From contig WPIO01000073.1 of assembly GCA_009760855.2 (NCBI GenBank), positions 1,858,501 through 1,922,500 on the forward strand: a stretch of DNA of 64,000 bases, in the 5' to 3' direction. The notes below the pieces were generated by a model, which was given only the letters and a program-made list of their open reading frames with translations, ran no database searches and was not told the DNA's origin. Both the position numbers and the translations under genes were made by a program. The DNA is from Cristatella mucedo (lineage: Eukaryota; Bryozoa; Phylactolaemata; Cristatellidae). Below are positions 31,501 to 44,231 of the stretch, piece after piece (position 1 is the first letter of the stretch; every line of letters begins with the position of its first letter).

Positions 31501-33365
31501 ACAGAGAAAGCATAACAGTGATAAGGGCAGAGACAGAGAGGCAGAGAGGAAACTGTGTAGCCATAGAACGAAAAAATATTCCTTGATGACGTTAGTGTCA
31601 TCTTTGCTGCCTCTGGGTCTGCCTGCTGAAACAATGGATCTGTGTATCGACTGCATCATGAAATCCCCAAAGCCAAAGTGATTAAGTCAATATTTTTGTG
31701 GGTAGGTTTTTAAGGTGTGCTATAGCCTGACCTGGTTTTGATGTACAGTCGATGGCCAACACTGTACGTTTATGTCCAGCTTTCCAATTCTGCAGCCTCG
31801 GACTGGCGTTGCAGTAGTATCTGCACTAATTGTCTATAGTGAAAGAGATAGAAAATAATTTTACTGTTTCACTGTGCCATCGCAAGTATCTGGAAGCTGC
31901 CGTGCTGCAGCCGCTCTTTTAAACCAGAATGGCTATCAGAATAAATATATGAGAGGATAGGAGAAGAAAGACTTTCTAATACTGAGACTTATGCACCGTG
32001 GGATGGATTTTATTGGAGTCCAGCAACACACAACGGTTTCTGAATTTGCACATGATTGCAACACAGCAACTTTATGCGGTTTGTTCCAGAACTGTGCAGT
32101 GAGGTAGTATGCAGTTTGGTCATGCAGGAAAGCGTTTGGAAAAATCTCTGCTGCCATCTTCCAACTACTCTGTGCAACCTGGAATTCGTCTTAGACTTCA
32201 GGTCGATCTCTTTATCTTTGCTGGCAGTTGTGCATTGTTGGTCAGTTGCACACCAACAATGCAACTCCACTGCCTTTTGTTGCATTGACCTCTGTTCTAG
32301 TGCTGCCATTGTCACTATTTAAGTTGTGTCTCTCCCTTCGTTATTGCACCACAAACAATGAATATTAGGCTCTGCTGGTGAAGTCTTCTAAAGCCACAAT
32401 GTTGTTGATGGGCAGCCTTTAGCAGGCAGTGTGTACTTGCTTGCTGGCCCCCACAATCAATGGTAGGCACACTGATCTGTTCAGCTTCTTGACTGGTCTG
32501 GCCTTAAAAAAGGAACAATTTAAAGAGGCATCCTACGGGTCTGTTACTGTTTTGCAGCCCATTCTTGGTAGCTGACAGCATCAAGAAGCCAACGAAGCAG
32601 TAGTAGTTCGGCAATTTGTTTACTGTGGCCTTAGCGAAACTCACCTGTACGCCTAACTGTAGCTGTTGTAGAAATTAAATTGGTTTAGCAGTCATAGGCA
32701 TTGCTAAGAGTATGTTACTGTGTTGCAATCATGTGCAAATTTAGAAACCCGTGTGTGCTGCTTCATTCCTACAAAATCCATGCAAGGTGCACACACGTAA
32801 TTAAATTCCAGTATTAGAAAGCCTTTTCTTCTCCTACCCTCTCGTATATTCATCATGATTGGCATCCTAGTTTAACAGAGCTGCTGCACCACGTCAGCCT
32901 CCATATACTTTCAAGGGCTCAGTGAAACGTGAACTTATTGTTCCCTCTCTTTCACTTCAAATTGCGGGAAGGTTTTGCCTTCTGGCAAGTGGCCTTTAGT
33001 TCTGAGGTACCCTATGGTAGCAGCAGTGCATCTGCGGTTGATTAGATTAGTTACTGGCTTGCCACGGTCCTGGGTTAGAAGACGCCCCCCCCCCCCCCGA
33101 CGAAGCCTCCCTGCCATTGTATGGCTTGGTGTTCGCAGCAAAGGAGACAGCTACCATGTCGATTGGTTCCGGGAGGGGGGAGCCGAGGCCCCCCTCCCCG
33201 AAGCAGGGGATTGCATGCAAAGCAGATGACACATGCTTGCTCTCCTTGTATGCCCGTTACCCAGTACGTAGCATCGAGCATTGGGTGGTGCAGGGTCCAA
33301 CTTCAGTATGGAACCAATGTTCCAATGTCACGAGCCGATCGAGTTGAGGAGACTGGGCACACTAG
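31501..33365 (+). other. Propeller-gene intron, unassigned
   Basis: No element recognised. Contains a poly-C run (33,086-33,099) and a GC hairpin (33,171-33,198), listed separately. Overlapping short ORFs on both strands at 32,935-33,408 have no signature. Confidence 0.4.
33171..33198. repeat. G/C-only hairpin
   Basis: gggagggggg at 33,171-33,180 pairs perfectly with cccccctccc at 33,189-33,198 across an 8-base loop (agccgagg). Confidence 0.85.
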
Positions 33366-33435
33366 TGCATGCTTTACAGCAAATGTAAAGCGCCTAGAGA
33401 GAGATTAAGTTCTCTGAGGGTGCTTTATCAAGTGA

Positions 33436-33470
<35 letters not shown>

Positions 33471-33471
33471 G
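33366..33471 (+). mobile_element. LINE-A terminal tail with (ATT)n
   Basis: Only the last 60 bases of the LINE-A tail (gctttacagcaaatgtaaagcgcctaga...) and an expanded (ATT)n at 33,437-33,470. Confidence 0.85.
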
Positions 33472-35605
33472 TTGTAAACACCTACACTTGTATTGGCCAC
33501 ACAGCCCATTTAAGCCCATTGGCTGTTTTCAAAGGAAAGCTCAACACCAGAGGAGAGTTTTTGGCAATTGTCTAGAGTGGCACCTCTTTGGCAGTGTACT
33601 CCTGTGAATAAGATGACCTTGGACGGCCATCGTTCAGGTCGTGCTAGTGCTGAGGGCAGGCTAAGGCAGATGCACCAGTGCTGGAGCTGAGTGAGCCGAG
33701 CCGAGCCGTTTGGTTAGTTCTCACTCACACCCTTCCATCCATCAGCAGCTCGTACAGCCCCACTTGAGTGCCCGCTCAAGTTTAAAGGATGCCAGTTGTT
33801 GTTCGAACCTCTTTCAGAATCTTGCTTTATTCACTGCCATTCAATGTGCAATGCATTAGACGTTGCTATTGTGCCAACTGTCTGTCAACTGCACGAAAGC
33901 ATACAAACCAGACCCACCGGCAGCTGCCCTTCTTATGCATTGCATTGCGCATTTGCAGCAACAGCCAATGCAGTCACTGTTTTAAAATGTCAAGCTTTCA
34001 TAGAATCCAGATTTCTTCGGGTGCTTATGCACTTCGCATTGGGGCTAAGTACCACTGATGGCCAACTTTAGTGTGGGTAGCATAGCAGCGATTGTCCCTG
34101 GCACCTGCTGGCAGCAATTGTCCCTAGCACCTGCTGGCAGCGTTTGCAGCTCAAGAGCTGCAGTAACAGGAGCTGCTGTGTCCTTAATCTGTCCAGACAG
34201 CTATTTTTCTAGGAATGGGTGCTGAGCACACTCCCCACAGATTAGTAATAGAAGAATTCCTTCAAAATTCCTTGATTGGGATGTGTTACATCGGTGAATC
34301 ACCATGGCATGGGCACAAATCTCACGAATTTGCACGACAGATGGGAATTCTTTTGCTCTTACCTAGGGCACCTTAGCCTTACTGCACCTCTGTAGTGGGT
34401 GGCTATATGGATGCAAAGACATATGAGAAATGTAAAGCCGTGGTGGCGTGTTGTCTGCATGGAGTGAATGCACCGGTCGTATGTTGTGCCTAGTGAAATT
34501 CTTTTGATGGGAGGATCGAAGCTGCCACGGCTAATGGTTGTAACTGCAGTCATGGGCTTCATACTCAATCGGATTTCCTAAGCATAAGCCAATTTTGTAA
34601 TCGCATGGCATCGCCTAGTTGTTAAATGAGGAATGAAATGCACTAATCCTTTGTCTCAAGCATCGTACCAAGTGAACAAGATGGTGGGGGCAGAACCTGC
34701 TTCAGTCCTTTTGTAACTCGGTTCTGTTTTTCAAGGGAGTCCGTAGCACAGTTACGTGTATGTGATCACTTGAGCTCTGCCAAGTGGTCGTCAGCCAGAT
34801 TGAACTGCAGGTATGTGCTGCCGGTTTTCACACATCATTCAATATTTAGCTGAATCGCCTGGCAGGTTCTTGTAGCGCTTGGCACTCCTAAGGTATACCG
34901 TAGCACTGGAAACAAAGAGGAGCCAGTCTTATGGTACACGGAAATTGAACCCAAAACAGCTGAAACATGAGCCGCGAGTCATTTTACATCTCACTCCGAC
35001 CGACGATTGGCTGTCCATCGTGCCAGCTGAGGTGCCATGGTTACGATTGTTGCAGAATATTTCTAGCTTCACAAGGTTTTTAATAATTTGCTCTGCTAAT
35101 ACTAGGACGCTGGCCTTTGAAGAATGCCACCGATAAACAATGTAGTGTGGGTAGACTTCTACTGCTGCACTGCCATGTGTCCATCTGTGCAGCCTTGGTA
35201 ACTACTGGCCTCTCTTGGAGCTTACTCGTTTTTACCAAGAGGAAGCCTCGCCAGAAACTTATTCAGCTTTAAAAAAGCTTTACCTACAGTGGCCAGCCCT
35301 TCATTTTAGCTACATGTGCTATGTGCCGAGTAGGTCAGAGGCACTAATGGCCGTTAACTACAGGTAGAGGACAGTTGCACCCAAATGCTCTGTGAAGATA
35401 AGAGAGCACCAAGAGAGGCTCCAAGTTTATTGGAGATACTTAAGCAGCAGCAGATGCAAGTGGTCTGCTACAACAGTGTTTTCAGTAGTCGTCCCATACA
35501 GCAGCAGCAGCAGCAGGCAGTGGTCAGGCTGAACAAACACTGCAAACCAGCTGCTTTGCTTTCCTTTGAAGCAGTGAGTGACTCTAGTGGCCAGTGGTTT
35601 TTTCC
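33472..35605 (+). other. Propeller-gene intron, unassigned
   Basis: No element recognised. A 26-bp tandem duplication (gcagc.attgtccct.gcacctgctg) sits at 34,085-34,136. Short plus ORFs at 33,789-34,071 and 34,879-35,136 have no supporting splice or domain evidence. Confidence 0.4.
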
Positions 35606-37144
<1,539 letters not shown>

Positions 37145-37405
37145 ACAACAGTAACAATAATAACAATGTTAGTGCAATTGAATCGTACTGTAACAGAGCA
37201 AATCTCTTCCTAGGCACTTCACACAGGCTGGAAAGGAAGCGAGGCCGCTGATTATTTTTCATTAATTAGTCGGCAGGCTTCCTTTCCCAATTATGCTTTA
37301 ATTGCAGCAATGATTTGCACGGGCGAAGCAAGCTCTCAGGAAGATGTGAGTTTTTTTTAACTTTGCACCTCCTTAAGTCAGGGGATGTCGGAATGAAATC
37401 GGAAG
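37145..37405 (-). mobile_element. LINE-A 3' fragment, decayed
   Basis: Minus-oriented: AAC/AAT-rich end (37,147-37,170), 'cttcctaggcacttcacacaggctggaaaggaagc' and 'ttaagtcaggggatgtcggaatgaaatcgg'. Confidence 0.6.
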
Positions 37406-38007
37406 CAAAAGCCGAAGTCAGAACTGCTCTGTCACGGCAGCACTGTCGCACGATAAAGGTTTGCAGAGAGCAAGCTTACCACGACAAACCAAAACCAGCG
37501 TTTACGAGTTGGCATGCATTGCAGCTGTTAACTTCGTCTCGACATGCCTGCATGCTCGGAGTGCATGCACCAGCACCTCCATTTCCCCTCCTCGCCTCTG
37601 CGAGGGTGCCAATGGCAGGTGCCATTTTGGTTGTTGCCTATGGCAGGTGTCAGTTGGCATTTTACGGCCTCTAGCTGTTCATTGATGATGCCTAAGCGCA
37701 ATTTTTGCTCGGTATCAGTTCGTATTCTTCAGTGGTCCTCGTGCTGGTGCACGTAAATTGCTCATGAAGATTGTCAGAAGAGGCGTGTAGGGATTCTATT
37801 GTTGTACTGGTTGATACATTGTGGAGGGAGAGTTTAGGTGGTTGTAATGCAACCGAGCCGTTGCTCCATCATGAAACTCACCAGCATCGATTAAGAGGGT
37901 GTGGCGAGACGTTAATGCAAATTTAAGCTAAATCTGTGTGACATCCCATGTGGAGGATGCTCGTGGGCACACTCCCAAATGTAACAAATATATATGTCTA
38001 TCTATAC
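37406..38007 (+). other. Propeller-gene intron, unassigned
   Basis: No exon or element is recognised. Confidence 0.4.
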
Positions 38008-39000
38008 ATCTCTGTTTGTAACTCCAGAGCCACAAAGACTATGTGGATAATGCTCAGGAGAGTTTTCTATAGTGCATTCACAGCCTAAGCAGCTTTCGGT
38101 ACGCATTCGGTAGCCATCAGACTTCATCTCAAGCAATAACGAGAAAGTGAGAAGCATAGCTGAGTCAGGGGAGAAGTTGAGGTAGTGAGTAGCATGGAAA
38201 TAGCAGCTCAGGACCGCTGGAAAGGATGCAGCATAGTCAGTAGCAGGAGAGTAGTTGTCGTTGCGAAAGAATTGTGGAAGCGAGTTCCACAGTCTAGGAC
38301 CTGCAGAGCAAAAGCTTCTATCGCCAATGGTCTTTAAGTGGAGGAATGGAATACCTAATTTATTGTCCATACGGGGCCTGAAGGCACGAGGAGGCTGAAA
38401 CTGGTGCAGCAGTTCTGCTATGTACGAAGGAGCCAAGCCGTGGCGTACCTTGTGAGTCAGCATGAGAATTTTGCTCCGTATCCTTTGATCAACCGGCAGC
38501 CATCCTAACTCTTTAAGCAAAGGAAACGCATGGTCAAACCTGTAGGATTTGTTAAGTAGCCTTGCAGCCATATTCATCGCCCGCTGCAGTGGCCTTGTGC
38601 CTTTTTTGGTAGCCCAGCCAAATCGGAATTACATTAACCTAGACGAGAAAGACTAAGGCACTAGTTAAATTATTTACAAGCCACCGTGGAAGACAGTGCC
38701 TAATCTTAGATAGGGATCTGACATGATGGATGGCTAGCTGTGGAAGCAGTCTTCTTATCAAAGGCTTCAAAATTTAGGCAGCTGTCGAAGACGACACCTA
38801 AATTTTGAGCACGTGGTGACATGATGGATACAGGCGACTCCTTGACTGGCTCATTGTCGTTGACTTCAAGATTGTCTCTCGTCGTATGACGTATCTCGTG
38901 GGCTGGTAATTTGGTTGAGCCGGATGGCAAAAGTGAAAGCTTCATACGAAAAGATGCTGAAAAGAGTAAAATCAAACAAGTAGTATGCATCTCAGTCTGT
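38008..39000 (-). mobile_element. LINE-B C-terminal RT/thumb and 3' tail
   Basis: Minus-oriented, with a long open thumb ORF (38,002-38,577): LGWLPVDQRIRSKILMLTHK, then HGLAPSYIAELLHQF, GDRSFCSAGPRLWNSLPQFF. Upstream, separated by stops, is AQNLGVVFDSCLNFE (38,706-39,008). This is the best-preserved C-terminus of LINE-B here. WLPV...R, HGLAPSYI and GPRLWNSLP are typical of CR1/L2-clade ORF2 ends. Confidence 0.9.
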
Positions 39001-39100
39001 AGCCACACAAAGGCGCACAGACTAAGAGAATGTTATGCTGGAAAGTTTTCTAGAGCGCACTCAAAGCAAAAGTGGCTTTGAGTGCGCTCTAGAAAATTTC
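39001..39100 (-). mobile_element. LINE-B terminal scrap ending in a 22-bp palindrome
   Basis: A further LINE-B tail (agccacacaaaggcgcacagactaagagaatgttatgctgg). Its segment ttttctagagcgcactcaaagc (39,046-39,067) is repeated in perfect inversion at 39,075-39,096, with a 7-base loop. Confidence 0.8.
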
Positions 39101-39177
39101 GGTCACGAACAATGCTAGATGCAGCTTTAGGGCATGGCACGTGCTGTCGTCTAGTTCTTTTCGTCCGACTAAAGCTT

Positions 39178-39290
39178 GGTTGCAGTGAAAAATAAAGTAA
39201 AGTCTAGCTGATTCAGCAGTCCCATTTATATAGCTTGCCGAAGAGCTGCAGCCGCTGTCACTTCCACTGGCGTGGGCAATAAGTGTCACA
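39178..39290 (-). mobile_element. SINE-C 3' tail
   Basis: Complement of the SINE-C tail (..ctatacaaa.gaggctgttaaatcagcta..) seen as ctagctgattcagcagtcccatttatatagc, followed by a decayed body. No B box remains. Confidence 0.6.
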
Positions 39291-39422
39291 ATGCATAGTT
39301 CCCTGTGTTAATCTTTTCTTTGCTACCAGACACAAACAAATCGAAATACGATGCCCGTTATGAATGAGATTTCACATTCTATAGTCGATTTCTTGATTCT
39401 GACGTGATCACATCTATTTTAG

Positions 39423-39515
39423 GCACATGGCCATGTCGACCCGCTCTGCCTCAGTGTGTTAGAGGGTGCCCCTGTCGACTTCGTGTATTGGAAGACTTCG
39501 GACACTTATATTGCT
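39423..39515 (+). CDS. Propeller-like gene exon, 31 codons
   Basis: Flanked by a good acceptor (atctattttag|GC, AG at 39,421-39,422) and an excellent donor (ATTGCT|gtgagt, GT at 39,516-39,517); phase 0 on both sides. It encodes AHGHVDPLCLSVLEGAPVDF then VYWKTSDTYIA. The pattern of alternating hydrophobics with SDTYIAV is that of a beta-propeller blade. It joins 28,399 and 39,655 without changing frame. I cannot name the family: N-terminal propellers of spatacsin, ELP1 and Nup155 were considered by memory, and none is convincing. Confidence 0.6.
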
Positions 39516-39654
39516 GTGAGTACCGACTGGGCAATTAAGCCTTGTCAGAGCCTAGTCATGCCGATAGCAGGCTGTGCTGACACTTGTTTTAAGATGCATT
39601 CTAGGAGCTGGGATGCTGGGGTGCCTTCATTAATTTCGTGCTGTGCTTCCCCAG

Positions 39655-39905
39655 GTGTTCTCAAACGGCAGCTTGTATGCTTGCCACTTCGATGCTGCTG
39701 CAAAGAGATGGGTCGTCAGCACGGAGAGGAATGTAGCCAATCATCAGCCAAACGTCACACTACTGTCATCGTCTTTGCTTCCTGACGTCAACTCTCTGGT
39801 GTGGTGCCAGCAAGAACTTCCGGCTTCAGCTGTGACGGCTGGCCGATACTCGGTGCGCCGTGCCAGGATCCATGTACAGCCAGTCGAAGGTCAGCACTTC
39901 ATTAG
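39655..39905 (+). CDS. Propeller-like gene exon, about 83 codons
   Basis: Acceptor gtgcttccccag|GTGTTC (AG at 39,653-39,654), phase 0. The sequence continues the previous exon's blade: VFSNGSLYACHFDAAAKRW, then LLPDVNSLVWCQQELPAS and a basic strand RYSVRRARIHV. Two donors are possible: GAAG|gtcagc (39,890) and ATTAG|gtccat (39,906), both with a non-consensus C at +3. Only the second leaves phase 2, which the exon at 52,341 requires; an unseen exon between them is the alternative. The frame closes at 39,928. Confidence 0.6.
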
Positions 39906-40419
39906 GTCCATGCAGCTGAGTCACTGACGAGTTGCACGGGGGAGCAGGGGCCTGCAGCTGCGAGCCTTTGGGCGCCTCGGTTGGGGTCTGTTGCAATGCA
40001 CTCGTCATGGGTCCTGGCCCTCATTTTTCATGAGCTTGGCGTGTCGCAGCCCTGTGCGACGCCTGCTCGCAGCCTGAAAGGAGGAGCTTTGGTCTTTGAG
40101 TTCTACTCTAAGCCGACTGCGGATATCGCACCCTGTTCACTACGGCTCAATACCTGTGTAGGGCCATTCGAAAACCATTTGCTTTCACATGTGCATGCTG
40201 GTTGGGTGGGGTCACTGATTGTTTGCCCACTTTTGCGTGCGCACGCACGCATCCTGTGTGTAATACATATGTGGTAATTCTATGTGCGTGCATGAGTGTG
40301 TGCATGAGTGCACGCATGTCTGCACCATGCTTGGACGGCATCTGTGTGAGGTATGCGTTTATTCCTGGTCATATGGGCTTGCTGTGCTTTATGCCAAGCC
40401 ACATACACAGATGCATGAA
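39906..40419 (+). other. Propeller-gene intron, unassigned
   Basis: No element recognised; a GT/GCAC-rich low-complexity patch is at 40,240-40,325. Confidence 0.4.
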
Positions 40420-41250
40420 CTAATTTAGATGTAGTATCCCTCTCTAAGCAAGCCCAAATTTTAGCAGTGTTATGTAGCTGAAAGTAGGCAGACTTGACTG
40501 TAGCTGATGTAGTCGTCCAATGAAAGGCCACTTTGGAACAGGACACCTAGATTTCGTGCAGATTCAACAGATTCATGCTGGCAGAGCCGATTTTGAGCGT
40601 TAGGTTTAGGTTGGTTTCATCTTCATTCAACTTGAAAAAGTTTGCTCCCATTCATGGGTGGGTGTCATTAATACATGCAGCAAGGGAGTTGAGAGAATTC
40701 GATGGGCTGGGGCTGGAAGGGATCAAAGCAAAGGTACAACATCTGCGTAGACGTGAAAGCCTAGGTTGTGCCTGGCAATCACATCGATAGATGGAGAGTA
40801 TAAACCATGAAAAGAACAGGACTAAGCACAGAGCCATGAGGTACCTCATACTTCAGTGGTTCCTCAGATGATCTTTTTTCATTCACATAAATTCTCTGCA
40901 GTCTCCCACTGATATAGGACTTAAAACCATTGCAATGCAGTACCAGTGCTGCCCAGGCGAGATGAGAGGCGCTCGAGAAGGGATTGGTGATCTATAGTCT
41001 CAAAAGCTACCGAAAGATCGAGCAAAACAAGCAGAGAGACTCAATCAAAGTCTATATTCCTAAGAAGTTCGTTATACACCCGAAGCAGTGCTGACTCTAT
41101 GGGTGATTAGCTTTAAAACCAGACTTGAACTGACTAGCTAGGTGTGAAGTTTCAATGTATGAGTTCAGCTGGTCTTCCACGATTCGTTCCAGTGTTTTGA
41201 TAGGAACGGTAGAAGGGAGACTGGGTGGAGGTTGCTTAAGTTCATATGGG
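40420..41250 (-). mobile_element. LINE-A RT fragment
   Basis: Minus-oriented RT: TLERIVEDQLNSYIE, HLASQFKSGFKA (41,097-41,200), then degraded [16 protein letters not shown] and WFxSYISGR, and VPHGSVLSPVLFMVYT around 40,830. It continues into a damaged FLKLNEDETN region (40,610-40,640). Together with 836-2,100 it gives most of the LINE-A RT. Many stops. Confidence 0.82.
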
Positions 41251-41343
41251 AGGGCCTCGAAAAGGAGGTGGAATAGGGAAATTCTGAGGGGTTGTGATAG
41301 GAACGGCCAGACACATAGTACTAGGGGGTGAATACTTCTGCAT

Positions 41344-41349
41344 ACATAC

Positions 41350-41416
<67 letters not shown>
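41344..41416. repeat. (TA)n microsatellite
   Basis: About 70 bases of TA with one TG interruption. Confidence 0.98.
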
Positions 41417-41417
<1 letters not shown>

Positions 41418-42199
41418 TGTTGGGTCTGCTGTACTGCGACAGCAGACCAGTCCAGCGGAAACCGCTGGGGCGAGAACAGCGGACCCACTTGCAGCAGCTG
41501 CTTCCAAGCCAGCGTGCTGGCCTTGCGGCCCGGTTCCACATTTCGGTAATAAACGGCATCTGCCTGAGTCGTCTTGATCTGTGTGCGACTGCCTGCACAA
41601 GCATAGCATATACCCTCACGTATCTCTTCCCTTTATCAAGTGTCTTTCCTCTTTCTCTGCTTTCTCTTTCATCTCTCTCTAGCTTTATAACTGAAGATCT
41701 AATTTAACTTATGTAATTGGCCCCTCTATTGGCTGCACAGCTAAGTGATACTGTGGTTTTATGCATTGGTTGTGGATTCGCCTAATCGATACACCATGGG
41801 GCACGTGACTGATTGGCCGGTGACAGAAGGTGCAAGCCAGTGCTCGTGCACACATGGTCACGATGTTCGGATGTAAACGTGTCCTGAAAAAACTGGCTGT
41901 GGTTGACTTGTTGCTTTTGGCTGTTGCAGCTGCTGCCACTTCTGCCTCCTCTGCTGCTGCCGGTAGAGAGCTGTTCTCCTCTTTTTTGATTCGCCTGTCA
42001 GCCGTAGCCTGATCTCACTGGCAGCCTTGTGTCACTACTGCTGCCTCTCTTCGTGAACTACCAAGCAAGCATGAGGCAAGTTTGCATACAGATCATAAGA
42101 GCTCGGCAAGGGCTGGATAAATGTGCTGCTATCATTTGCAATGGGCGTAAAAGTAAAGGTGATTGTCGGCTGCAGCCGCATTTACATAGCGAAATTCAC
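41417..42199 (+). other. Propeller-gene intron, unassigned
   Basis: No exon with matching splice phases is found. A plus ORF at 41,830-42,012 includes an Ala/Ser-rich stretch but has no further support. Confidence 0.4.
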
Positions 42200-42462
42200 A
42201 ATTCAGAAATTCTTTTTACAGTCTCAACTCCCTCTCTGGCCGATATCATCACCAAGCACAATCTAGGCCTTCATTTCTACACGAATGAATTGCTTGCTGA
42301 CCCTGTGCATGTCACCCCTAACCATGTTATTCTTGTTGTTAATTGAGCATGCTTCCACTAACCATTCGATCTCGCTTCATTTGCAGCAAATGTAAAGTGC
42401 CTAGAAAGAGATTGAGCTCTTCGATGGTGCTATATCAAATGTATTATTATTATTATTATTAT
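42200..42462 (+). mobile_element. LINE-A with internal deletion (RT joined to 3' tail)
   Basis: Plus-oriented: LADIITKHNLGLHFYT (42,235-42,285), the start of the YADD region, runs directly into the 3' untranslated tail (cttgctgaccctgtgcatgtcacccctaacc...), the hairpin (42,397-42,430) and (ATT)n at 42,441-42,461. About 1 kb of the element is missing at the junction near 42,287. Confidence 0.85.
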
Positions 42463-42663
42463 GACACTCAACACTACATATCCATCGACCTTTGTAAGCC
42501 TTGCTCCTTAACAGACTCATTTAATTCCCTTGCAATCTGCATCGTCTGTTTTGGTCAAGATTGTCGAAAATAATGTAGCTAGGCAGCTTGTTGAACATTC
42601 TGAAAAGAATGAATTGTCAAAAAATTTCAGTCGTGATTCAATCGACATTACTCCACTAAAACT

Positions 42664-42835
42664 GGATTGGTGAGCCGTGATGGTAAGGCGGTTGCTTTCA
42701 CGACCTCGGTCCCGAGGTCGTGGGTTTGATTCCTGCGGTGGGCGATCCTTTATTGCCACCGCAAGTGGTGGTGATAGCCGTAAAGGCTCTTCTGTTGCTA
42801 TACAAAAAGAGGCTGTTTAATCAGCTAGGATTTTT
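42664..42835 (+). mobile_element. SINE-C
   Basis: Head ttggtgagccgtgatggtaaggcgg, palindromic arm cgacctcggtcccgaggtcg, B box gggtttgattcc (one change from GGTTCGATTCC), body and tail to ctgtttaatcagctagga. Confidence 0.85.
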
Positions 42836-42837
42836 TA

Positions 42838-43060
42838 AACTGCTCTCCTCCGTGTGACCAACGTCATCATATGCAGCAATGATGATGGGATCACGGCCCT
42901 TGGCTTGCTAGATCTATCAGCTGCATTCGACGTTATTGATCACGATATCCTACGTGAACGATTGATAATGACGATCGGTCTGGCAGATGAGGCAATGGCA
43001 GGATTCAAATAGTACTTTTCTGCTCCTGTTCAATCCGTATCGTGTGGTGGTAAAGTATGT
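42838..43060 (+). mobile_element. LINE RT finger fragment (LINE-B-like)
   Basis: Plus-oriented codons LLRVTNVIICSNDDGITALG, LLDLSAAFDVIDHDILRERL, IGLADEAMAGFK then a stop. Closest to the LINE-B RT at 23,900-24,064. It abuts the SINE-C copy. Confidence 0.82.
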
Positions 43061-43109
43061 ACTTACTCATTAGTCCTGTCACTTGCCAGAGGTCTTACTA
43101 ATGGGGAGG

Positions 43110-43300
43110 GGGCAATGAATGTCTTCGTGCTTGCTTTGGCATGCTGGCCTAAGCATGATACTTGTTTGCCCGTGCATACCATATCGTGCGTATCACTAAC
43201 CCTTGGTCATTGATTCTCTTTCGGGGTGAGTTGTAAAATACCTGGATAGAGATTTAGTTCTCTTGTGGTGCTATACAAACGACCTATTAATATTATTAAG
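43110..43300 (+). mobile_element. Decayed LINE-A/SINE-D-type 3' tail
   Basis: Ends tacctggatagagatttagttctcttgtggtgctatacaaacg followed by AT-rich (ATT)-like sequence; the hairpin stem is weak. The upstream part resembles the LINE-A untranslated tail. Confidence 0.55.
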
Positions 43301-43564
43301 AATAATATTACTATCATTGCTAGTATACATTGCTGTACATATTTCAGGAGTTCCTAATGTCGTGCTGCCTCACTCAGTGTGGATTTATGTTTGGGCACGA
43401 ATGTTTTCAGGTGCCTTTATCAAGGCAGGCTTATGCTGCTTGATCAAGTAAGGGTAAAGGTGCCGTGCAAATGGTTTGTGGACTCAAAACGTCGGTATAA
43501 GTTTTCTGATAGTTGTACAATGGACTGCTGACTGCATAAGCCATTTCTTGCTGCTGCTTGTACA

Positions 43565-44231
43565 GTCCTCAGTTCTTAGGAGCAAGTTGTGCTACGTGGG
43601 CACACTGCTGTTGCAGGTTCGGCTGGTGAGCTCTTGTCAGTGGCGTTAGTGTGCGATACTTCCGTCGTGTGTGTCGACGACTGTCCGCCATGTGACCTTT
43701 ATCTTTCTGCCGATTGCCTGGTGGTGTGGCCTCGGTAAGCTGGATTTCATATGTCCTTCTAGTTGTGTCGATACTGAGCAGCATTGCTGGTAGTAGCATT
43801 GCTGCTTGTAATGTGCTCGAAGCTGGTTCGTGACGTTTGGTCTCTACTTCAATTACTTGACTGCTGCAAATGTATGTGTGAACCGCTCCCGGCTTAGGTA
43901 TCGTGTATGGTCCTGTGCAATCCTCTTGTCAAAATGTCCTATGTCTGCTATACTATCCCAGGTGGATCATGCTGAACACATCCTATTTCCTGAGATGTCT
44001 TTACTGTAACGGGTTGCCTTGTTAAATGTGTAATGCATACAGCATTGCACTCTTGCTGACAGTGGAGCATCTTGAATCGTTAGATACCTCGATAATGTTG
44101 TCAGGCTTGCCAGTTAAATGCGCATAACAATTCCTGGATGGTGAGGCAGAGCATGAACGAGAGCGTGACAGAGCTGGTGTGCTACGAGTGCTGCAGGTGT
44201 CATATGGGTCTTCTCGTGCCGATCTCTTCAT
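43565..44231 (-). mobile_element. Possible LTR-retrotransposon pol remnant
   Basis: Minus-strand frame (43,569 to about 43,925) reads CTGPYTIPKPGAVHTYICSS, then VIEVETKRHEPASS and a basic tail RRHTRRKYRTLTP, reminiscent of the GPY/F module at the end of gypsy-type integrases. Upstream the reading is broken (stops near 43,950-44,020; another ORF at 44,022-44,231). No LTRs, primer-binding site or catalytic motif are seen, so this is a weak call; an unrelated decayed gene is possible. Confidence 0.22.

Noticed and set aside
34879-35136. Possible exon reading PRVILHLTPTDDWLSIVPAEV
   Set aside because: No acceptor in the required phase and the frame changes openness within the segment; likely chance.
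39423-39889. Immunoglobulin-like domain
   Set aside because: Cys-Trp-Cys spacing first suggested an Ig fold, but the repeated strand-turn patterns shared with 60,778-60,892 fit a beta-propeller better and there is no clear DxGxYxC.
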